This document shows positions 58,446 to 64,000 of a stretch of 64,000 nt of DNA, piece by piece. A model generated the notes under the pieces. It was not told the origin of the DNA. It saw only the letters and a list, made by a program, of their open reading frames with translations, and searched no databases. Location of the stretch: positions 1 through 64,000 of the forward strand of contig NZ_JACJSG010000036.1 of the NCBI RefSeq assembly GCF_014697625.1, given 5' to 3'. The translations under genes and the position numbers were made by a program. This DNA is from Anabaena azotica FACHB-119. GTDB taxonomy: Bacteria > Cyanobacteriota > Cyanobacteriia > Cyanobacteriales > Nostocaceae. Positions within the stretch are counted from its first letter, which is position 1. Each line of letters opens with the position of its first letter.

Positions 58446-60104
58446 ATGGCAAAGCCCATTGAATTTAATCTATTTGCACCATATAACAAAGGCGCTGCCT
58501 TAATTGGTTCTTTTTCTGATTGGCAAGAAATACCAATGGAAAAAGGAGATGATGGTTATTTTCGGACAACTGTTGAATTAGAAGACGGTACTTATCAATA
58601 TAAATTCCGTGTTCAGACAAAATCATGGTTTTTTGAAGCAGACCAATGGGTAGATGTTACAGACCCCTACGCCACTAATATTGATGAATTAAGTGGCAAA
58701 GATAACGGCATTGTCACCATCAAAGATGGTGAAAGAATCGTTGATACTTATGTTTGGCAACATGATGATAAACCTTTACCAGCAGACCATGAATTAGTAA
58801 TTTATGAATTACACGTTGGAGATTTTTCCGGCGGAGAAGATGACCCCTATGCAAGGGGCAAATATAAACACGTGATTGAAAAGTTAGATTATTTGTGTGA
58901 CTTGGGTATCAATGCTATTGAACTATTACCTGTAAAAGAATATCCTGGTAATTATAGTTGGGGTTATAATCCTCGCTATTTCTTTGCTACTGAAACCAGT
59001 TATGGTTCTACGGCTGAGTTAAAAAACTTAGTTGATGAATGCCATCAACGGGGTATTCGCATCATTATGGACGGGATTTATAACCATTCAGAAGCATCCA
59101 GTCCGTTAACACAAATAGACCATGATTATTGGTATCACCATGAACCCCGTGACCCTGACAATAACTGGGGGCCTGAATTTAATTACGAACATTATGATGA
59201 AAATTTAGACATTTACCCAGCAAGAAAATTTACTGGTGATACAGTCCGATTTTGGGTGAAAGAATACCATATAGATGGCATTCGCTATGATGCGGCGCGG
59301 CAAATAGCCAACTATGATTTTATGCACTGGATTACGCAGGAAGCAAAAAATACTGCTGGTGCAAAACCCTTTTATAATATTGCTGAACACATCCCAGAAA
59401 CAACCAGCATCACTAATGTAGATGGGCCAATGGATGGATGCTGGCATGATAGTTTCTACCACACAATTAAAGCCCATATCTGCGGTGATAGTTTTGATTT
59501 AGAAAACCTTAAAGATGTAATTGACCCCAAGCGTCAGGGCTTTTTGGGTGCGACAAATGTAGTCAATTATCTCACAAATCATGACCATGACCATATTATG
59601 GTCGAGTTGGGTAATCGAGAAATTTTCCATGAGGAAGCTTTTAGAAGGGCTAAACTAGGCGCAGCTATTTTGATGACAGCCGTAGGTGTGCCTTTAGTTT
59701 GGATGGGTGAAGAGTTTGGCGAATATAAACCCAAGCAACAAGACCAAGCTAAAATTGATTGGACATTGTTAGGCAATGACCTGAATCGTAGTTTATTTGA
59801 CTACTATAAAGGACTGATTGCTTTGCGTAAGAGTAATCATGCCTTGTATACAGAAAATATTGACTTCATCCACGAAAATGCAGAAGCTAAGGTATTAGCC
59901 TACAGTCGTTGGAATGAAGAAGGTTCTCGTGTGGTAGTGGTGGCAAATTTCTCCGAAACCTTCTTAGCTGGTTATCATGTCCCCAATTTTCCCTCCGGTG
60001 GTACATGGCATGAGTGGACTGGGAACTATGATGTGGAAGCTGGTGATGATGGCATCATGACTGATATCGGCCCTTATGAAGCTAAGGTGTTTGTTTGGCA
60101 GTAG
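58446..60104 (+). CDS. GH13 alpha-glucan enzyme with CBM48
   Basis: This 552-residue alpha-amylase-superfamily protein has an N-terminal CBM48-like domain (NLFAPYNKGAALIGSFSDWQ, GTYQYKFRVQT) and a GH13 barrel. Catalytic residues: nucleophile D282 (GIRYDAAR), acid/base E314 (NIAEHIPE) and D380 (YLTNHDHDH). Branching-enzyme/isoamylase-like features include YELHVGDFSGG and INAIELLPVKEYPG. It is short for a branching enzyme and more like cyanobacterial alpha-amylase or trehalohydrolase-type proteins; the exact specificity is unresolved. No signal peptide is present, so cytoplasmic glycogen or oligosaccharide metabolism is likely. Confidence 0.9.
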   Translation: MAKPIEFNLFAPYNKGAALIGSFSDWQEIPMEKGDDGYFRTTVELEDGTYQYKFRVQTKSWFFEADQWVDVTDPYATNIDELSGKDNGIVTIKDGERIVDTYVWQHDDKPLPADHELVIYELHVGDFSGGEDDPYARGKYKHVIEKLDYLCDLGINAIELLPVKEYPGNYSWGYNPRYFFATETSYGSTAELKNLVDECHQRGIRIIMDGIYNHSEASSPLTQIDHDYWYHHEPRDPDNNWGPEFNYEHYDENLDIYPARKFTGDTVRFWVKEYHIDGIRYDAARQIANYDFMHWITQEAKNTAGAKPFYNIAEHIPETTSITNVDGPMDGCWHDSFYHTIKAHICGDSFDLENLKDVIDPKRQGFLGATNVVNYLTNHDHDHIMVELGNREIFHEEAFRRAKLGAAILMTAVGVPLVWMGEEFGEYKPKQQDQAKIDWTLLGNDLNRSLFDYYKGLIALRKSNHALYTENIDFIHENAEAKVLAYSRWNEEGSRVVVVANFSETFLAGYHVPNFPSGGTWHEWTGNYDVEAGDDGIMTDIGPYEAKVFVWQ

Positions 60105-60139
60105 AAAGACTGCTGAGTGCTGAGTAGTGTCATGGTCTT

Positions 60140-60168
60140 GGTGGGCATTGCCCACCCTACTTTTATTT
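60140..60168 (+). terminator. Candidate terminator of the GH13 gene
   Basis: GGTGGGC-ATT-GCCCACC forms a 7-bp GC-rich stem followed by CTACTTTTATTTC. It is also a common dispersed word in these genomes, so terminator function is tentative. Confidence 0.5.
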
Positions 60169-60176
60169 CAGTATAT

Positions 60177-60281
60177 ACAGCATATTTTGGGTAGATGAGG
60201 TACAAGTGTAGAACCCAAAACCAAGTAGAGACGTTACATGTAACGTCTCTACAGTATTTCACGAATATCGAAACTGCTGTA
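60177..60281. repeat. Miniature repeat family E, copy 4
   Basis: ACAGCATATTTTGGGTAGATG starts the copy, the shared 28-base palindrome lies at about 60225-60252, and ATATCGAAACTGCTGT ends it. The terminal ACAGCA/TGCTGT are inverted. This is the most complete copy. Confidence 0.88.
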
Positions 60282-60441
60282 AATAAAAGTTGCAGGAAAC
60301 AACTGACAAGGGCAGCGCGGTAGAATTAAATAATGTCTAGTATTTTTGACTTAACTCCTGAATTTGCGTTGTACATTTCCTCTACAATATGGATGGTCAA
60401 TACGCTCGCAATATCATTCAGGGAATCTCAAGAACTTTTCT

Positions 60442-61485
60442 ATGCACAATAAATTAACTAACGCCAATATTGAAAATTATCACATTCTATTAACTCCGAA
60501 CGAAGTAAAAGCAAAGTTGCCATTAACCGCAGATGCTGAAAAAACTGTCTTGCAGTTCCGAGATGAAATAGAAAAAATCTTAGATTTTCAAGATAGACGC
60601 AAGTTTATCGTAGTTGGGCCTTGTTCGATTCATGACCCTAATGCAGCGCTAGAATATGCCCACAAGTTAAAAGCTCTAGCCGATCGCGTCCAAGATAAGC
60701 TACTGTTAATCATGCGGGTCTATTTTGAAAAACCCCGCACTACCGTAGGTTGGAAAGGTTTAATTAATGATCCAGAAATGGATGATTCCTTCCTTGTAGA
60801 AAAGGGTTTACTGCTGGCTAGAGATTTACTGATCAAGCTGACTGAGTTAGGATTGCCCACAGCTACGGAAGCGTTAGATCCCATCGTACCACAATACATT
60901 GGTGAGTTGATTACTTGGGCAGCGATCGGCGCACGTACTACAGAATCGCAAACTCACCGGGAAATGGCAAGCGGTCTTTCCATGCCTGTAGGTTTTAAAA
61001 ATGGCACTGATGGTAATATTCAAGTGGCTTTAAATGCGTTACATTCTGCTAGAATGCCCCATAATTTTTTAGGTATTAACCCTGAAGGACAAGTAAGTAT
61101 ATTTGAAACTAAAGGTAATGCCTATGGTCACGTAATTTTGCGGGGAGGTAATCAGCCTAATTTTGATGCGGAGAGTGTTAAGGAAGTAGAAAATAAATTA
61201 AAAGAGGCTAAGTTACATTCTAGAATTGTTATTGATTGTAGTCATGGTAATACTAATAAGAATTACAAGTTGCAATCTGCTGTGTTAGAGAATATTGTCC
61301 AACAAATAGTTGATGGCAATACATCAATTGTGGGGATGATGTTAGAGTCAAATTTATCCGAGGGTAATCAGCCTATTAACTGTAAACGGGAAGAATTAAA
61401 ATATGGTGTTTCTGTAACTGATCCCTGTATTGGTTGGGAGGAAACAGAAAGGATTATTTTGGCTGCTTATGACAAGCTGAGGTAA
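60442..61485 (+). CDS. aroG: 3-deoxy-7-phosphoheptulonate (DAHP) synthase
   Basis: This 347-residue class I DAHP synthase performs the first step of the shikimate pathway (phosphoenolpyruvate plus erythrose-4-phosphate). The start is taken at the ATG at 60442 (MHNKLTNANIENYHILLTP), not the upstream TTG. Family motifs are VVGPCSIHDPNAALEYA, MRVYFEKPRTTVGWKGL, IGARTTESQTHREMASGLS, GFKNGTDG, HVILRGG, VIDCSHGN and the C-terminal GVSVTDPCIGWEET. Feedback by an aromatic amino acid is expected for the family, but the specificity is not readable here. Confidence 0.96.
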   Translation: MHNKLTNANIENYHILLTPNEVKAKLPLTADAEKTVLQFRDEIEKILDFQDRRKFIVVGPCSIHDPNAALEYAHKLKALADRVQDKLLLIMRVYFEKPRTTVGWKGLINDPEMDDSFLVEKGLLLARDLLIKLTELGLPTATEALDPIVPQYIGELITWAAIGARTTESQTHREMASGLSMPVGFKNGTDGNIQVALNALHSARMPHNFLGINPEGQVSIFETKGNAYGHVILRGGNQPNFDAESVKEVENKLKEAKLHSRIVIDCSHGNTNKNYKLQSAVLENIVQQIVDGNTSIVGMMLESNLSEGNQPINCKREELKYGVSVTDPCIGWEETERIILAAYDKLR

Positions 61486-61489
61486 TTAG

Positions 61490-61521
61490 TTTGTAGTAAG
61501 GACTAAAGTCCTTACTACAAA
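61490..61521. terminator. Bidirectional hairpin between aroG and cphA2
   Basis: TTTGTAGTAAGGAC-TAAA-GTCCTTACTACAAA is a perfect 14-bp stem with a 4-base loop, between convergent stop codons. The A/T ends give a short U-run in both directions. It belongs to the same family as the hairpin at 37547-37601. Confidence 0.75.
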
Positions 61522-61533
61522 CCTCGAATTGCT

Positions 61534-63468
61534 CTACAAAATCGTACCGATTTCTTTGAGATAAACTCTTGTGAATGGTTCCTCTGCGCCTAAAGTGTAA
61601 TCTTCTATTAACCCTTTGCGCCGAATGGAAACACTGTTTTCTTTTTTAATCACGACGGTGGAACCATCGATGACATCCCGCGCTAACATCATTTCTGTTT
61701 CAGTGGGATCTTCTAACACTACTAGATTACTGCCGTAATAAAACATCCCGTCTTCTGCGAGAATATCTTGGGGATATTCTGCTATTAATAAATCGAGTTT
61801 GGGATTACGCAGCAAACTTTGGATGTTGCTATTGTAATCTTCGCGCAGGACTTTTTGCGATCGGTTGACGAAAACTCCATCACGACAAACTGCACCTATT
61901 GTCCATTCTGGATGTTGCAGGAGAATGTGGTCAATTGTGGTTTGCAGTTCCTGTACGGTTATTTTGTTAAAAGTGATAATCGGGATTCTGGCATCTACAC
62001 CAGAGGCAAAAAAGGTTTCTAAAATGTGGGAAGGTACGTCAACACTATCACCTACAGCCGGGTTTAGGTGCATCATTACGCCTGGTGCGGCGTTGATTTC
62101 GATGATGGCAAAGTTACCCTCTTTCCAAGATTCGGCAAGGCTTTCGGTCATGACATCAATACCCAGACAAGTGAGGCGAAAATATTGGGCGATATCTTGC
62201 GCCAGGATGATATTGTCATCATGAATGGTGTGGGTGGCATTGATGCTCATCCCTCCGGCGGAAAGGTTCGCAACTTTCCGCAAGTGAACGGTTTCGCCTT
62301 TATCAAGGACTGTTTTTAATGACAGGCGCTGTTCTTCTAGATAGTGTTCCATCGCATCATCGACGATGATTTTACTCATCGGTGATGTGGGAGTATCTAA
62401 ACGCGCCGGTTTGCGGTTTTCTCGCTGAATTAATTCCCAAATGGTTGAGTCGCCATCACCTATGACTGATGCGGGATGGCGTTCTGTGGCGGCGACAAAT
62501 CGACCGTTAACACACAACAAACGAAAATCTTTGCCTTTGATGCTTTGTTCGACAATTATTCTTGTGGGTTCGTTGTCGGGAATGGCGGCTAATGCTCTAT
62601 CGTAAGCTTTTTCTAGTTCATCTCCATCTTGTACGTCTGCGGTGACACCAATTCCTTTATGTCCCACTACTGGCTTGACTGCTACTGGATAACCAATGTC
62701 TCTGGCTACTTGTCTGGCTTCTTTTTCTGAGTAAACAATTTCACCTTGGGGGACGGGAAAACCCAAGGTGTTGAGAAATGCTTTGCAGTCGTCTTTACGG
62801 GTGGTAAAGTCAGAGTCAATATGGCTGTCGCAGTTGAAGGTTGTGGCTACACCCCGGATATGTTTTTTTCCCCAGCCGTATTGCATTAGCCCTTCATCCC
62901 ACAGGTAGAATGTGGGTATACCTTTTTCGTAGGCTGTCCGTAATAAGGCGTAGACTGTGGGGCCGCCGTAAACAGATTGACGGAATCTATTTTGCAAGGT
63001 GACAAGCTGGTCATCCCAGAAAAATTCATCGTCTTGGGTGATGGCTTCAAACCAGTCCCAAACTAGGTAGACTACTGATCTAATTGTGCGTTCGTGCAGT
63101 GCTTGCACGGCAATTCTTGAGTAGCGATGACCTACGGTCGGTCGGAGACCATCGCCACTTTTTACACTCCAGCGATTCAGGTGTAAATTCATGTCTAATT
63201 TGCCCACTTCGGATACTGTTTGGGCAAATAAGTGAGCATAGGTTTCATGGTTTTGGTCGCGCAGATGGGGATAGCGATCGCCTACTTTCGTTACATAATC
63301 TCCAATAGGTAAAGGCTCTCTATCTGGCACTACCGCAAAATCAAATACTAGCGCCCCCGTATCCAAACTAGGGTTAGGCCCTGCATAATACCGATAGTTG
63401 AAGAGATCAAATACATCTGTCTTTCTGGCATTAATGCGGACTAATTCGGTGCTTGTTTCCTGAACCAT
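61534..63468 (-). CDS. cphA2: CphA2-type short cyanophycin synthetase
   Basis: This 644-residue cyanophycin synthetase homologue has an N-terminal domain, an ATP-grasp domain (PVAVKPVVGHKGIGVT, RIIVEQSIKGKDFRLLCVNG, FAIIEINAAPGVMMHLNP) and a degenerate Mur-ligase-like C-terminal remnant. CphA1 has about 870-900 residues with a full Mur ligase domain containing its own ATP site; that P-loop (GTNGKTT type) is missing here. This matches CphA2 of nitrogen-fixing cyanobacteria, reported to polymerise beta-aspartyl-arginine dipeptides. No cphA1 or cphB is in the window, so it is separated from the main cyanophycin operon. Confidence 0.88.
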   Translation of the reverse strand: MVQETSTELVRINARKTDVFDLFNYRYYAGPNPSLDTGALVFDFAVVPDREPLPIGDYVTKVGDRYPHLRDQNHETYAHLFAQTVSEVGKLDMNLHLNRWSVKSGDGLRPTVGHRYSRIAVQALHERTIRSVVYLVWDWFEAITQDDEFFWDDQLVTLQNRFRQSVYGGPTVYALLRTAYEKGIPTFYLWDEGLMQYGWGKKHIRGVATTFNCDSHIDSDFTTRKDDCKAFLNTLGFPVPQGEIVYSEKEARQVARDIGYPVAVKPVVGHKGIGVTADVQDGDELEKAYDRALAAIPDNEPTRIIVEQSIKGKDFRLLCVNGRFVAATERHPASVIGDGDSTIWELIQRENRKPARLDTPTSPMSKIIVDDAMEHYLEEQRLSLKTVLDKGETVHLRKVANLSAGGMSINATHTIHDDNIILAQDIAQYFRLTCLGIDVMTESLAESWKEGNFAIIEINAAPGVMMHLNPAVGDSVDVPSHILETFFASGVDARIPIITFNKITVQELQTTIDHILLQHPEWTIGAVCRDGVFVNRSQKVLREDYNSNIQSLLRNPKLDLLIAEYPQDILAEDGMFYYGSNLVVLEDPTETEMMLARDVIDGSTVVIKKENSVSIRRKGLIEDYTLGAEEPFTRVYLKEIGTIL

Positions 63469-63768
63469 TGATGCTAAACCTCTGGCTAAACACCTCTAAA
63501 TTTAACGTTTATTTCAACTAATGAACCTTAACCATCGAAGATTACTTAGATGATAATTTTGACTGTAATTAATTTACAGTCTGACTGTTTGAAGTTAACT
63601 TTACTCATCAGCATTTTCAACTATCGTAAGGCATAATTACACTAGTATTTAGCTCAGTATCTTGTCCTGAGTCCTGTCAACCGTCAACAAAAATATAACC
63701 TTTGAAGGGTGTAAGGCTGGTCAAAAATTTATATAAAGAAAAGGATGGTTACGAGAGACAGTCAAGTT
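63469..63768. other. Divergent intergenic region upstream of cphA2
   Basis: These 300 bp hold the cphA2 promoter (minus) and that of the small gene (plus). The segment is AT-rich in its left half. No repeat family or clear operator is seen. Confidence 0.4.
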
Positions 63769-63972
63769 ATGAATAGCACACAAACTGACCTCAGAGACGA
63801 AATTAGACAACTTGCAGAAGAAGCTTTTCACATGAAACTGATTTCCGGTCACGGAGATGGCCCGGATATAGAAGAATACCAAATTGTTTATCAAGGTAAA
63901 CCCAGACATCTGCCGTTAGAACAAGCAAGGTTTTTTTTGATGAACCTTCTCTACAGAAACCGCGTTGTCTAA
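63769..63972 (+). CDS. Small conserved protein of unknown function
   Basis: This is a 67-residue protein from the ATG at 63769 (MNSTQTDLRDEIRQLAEEAF), with GAGAG 10 bases upstream; an ATG eight codons earlier has its purine run directly adjacent and is less likely. It contains LISGHGDGPDIEEYQIVYQG and a helical C-terminus (LPLEQARFFLMNLLYRNRVV). No domain of known function is recognised. It is predicted cytoplasmic. Confidence 0.75.
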   Translation: MNSTQTDLRDEIRQLAEEAFHMKLISGHGDGPDIEEYQIVYQGKPRHLPLEQARFFLMNLLYRNRVV

Positions 63973-64000
63973 ACAGGTTGAATTAAATTTTTACTTTCTG

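Noticed and set aside
1..64000. tRNA, rRNA or tmRNA genes
   Set aside because: I scanned intergenic regions for T-arm-like GGTTCRANYCC and clover-leaf pairing and saw no convincing candidate; a dedicated search would be decisive.

Overview
The window looks like chromosomal DNA of a filamentous, heterocyst-forming cyanobacterium of the Nostoc/Anabaena group. The evidence is: many HIP1 octamers (GCGATCGC); abundant short tandem heptamer repeats (STRR, e.g. repeats of TTATCAG, TTGACTA or GGTGACA) next to genes; several families of small non-coding mobile repeats; photosystem II small subunits (PsbI, PsbK, PsbM) and a PsbP homologue; a CphA2-type short cyanophycin synthetase; and a bacterial sucrose synthase. 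No rRNA, tRNA, CRISPR array, intact transposase or phage gene was found.

Layout. 0-7 kb: two paralogous zinc-ribbon Ser/Thr kinases, a small acidic repeat protein, a lipoprotein and a tandem Nif11-like protein. 7-19 kb: housekeeping and envelope genes (Maf, CyanoP, an LptD/OstA-like DUF3769 protein, psbI, an M20 amidohydrolase, a Uma2 protein, a VOC protein, a PEP-CTERM protein, a histidine phosphatase and an inositol monophosphatase). 19.7-25.7 kb: a complete urease cluster in the order ureA-ureB-ureG-ureD-ureE-ureF-ureC. Its UreB carries an N-terminal beta/gamma-crystallin domain with two canonical calcium-binding motifs. 25.8-30 kb: two radical SAM genes, then a two-gene unit made of an eCIS-core (DUF4157) protein with a C-terminal papain-like Cys/His domain and a lipoprotein. 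30-38 kb: a 1615-residue hybrid histidine kinase, an HAD hydrolase, nagB and an Rrf2 regulator. 38-47 kb: a membrane glycosyltransferase-like protein, then a natural fusion of a GH65 disaccharide phosphorylase with beta-phosphoglucomutase beside sucrose synthase, which together form a sugar-phosphate module. 47-52 kb: DUF1036, tgt, psbK, a ferredoxin and psbM. 52-64 kb: Usp, an M3 peptidase, a GNAT protein, acylphosphatase, DUF1823, a GH13 alpha-glucanase, DAHP synthase, CphA2 and a small conserved protein.

Intergenic DNA is unusually rich in mobile repeats. I delimited several families by their inverted-repeat ends. Two families show target-site duplications, and two insertions lie inside other repeats, so their relative ages can be read directly. 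Heptamer or related repeats also form the last codons or stops of several genes and interrupt two coding regions in frame.

The strongest novelty candidates are the crystallin-UreB fusion, the eCIS-core/papain-like protein with its lipoprotein partner, and the nested miniature elements with readable target duplications.
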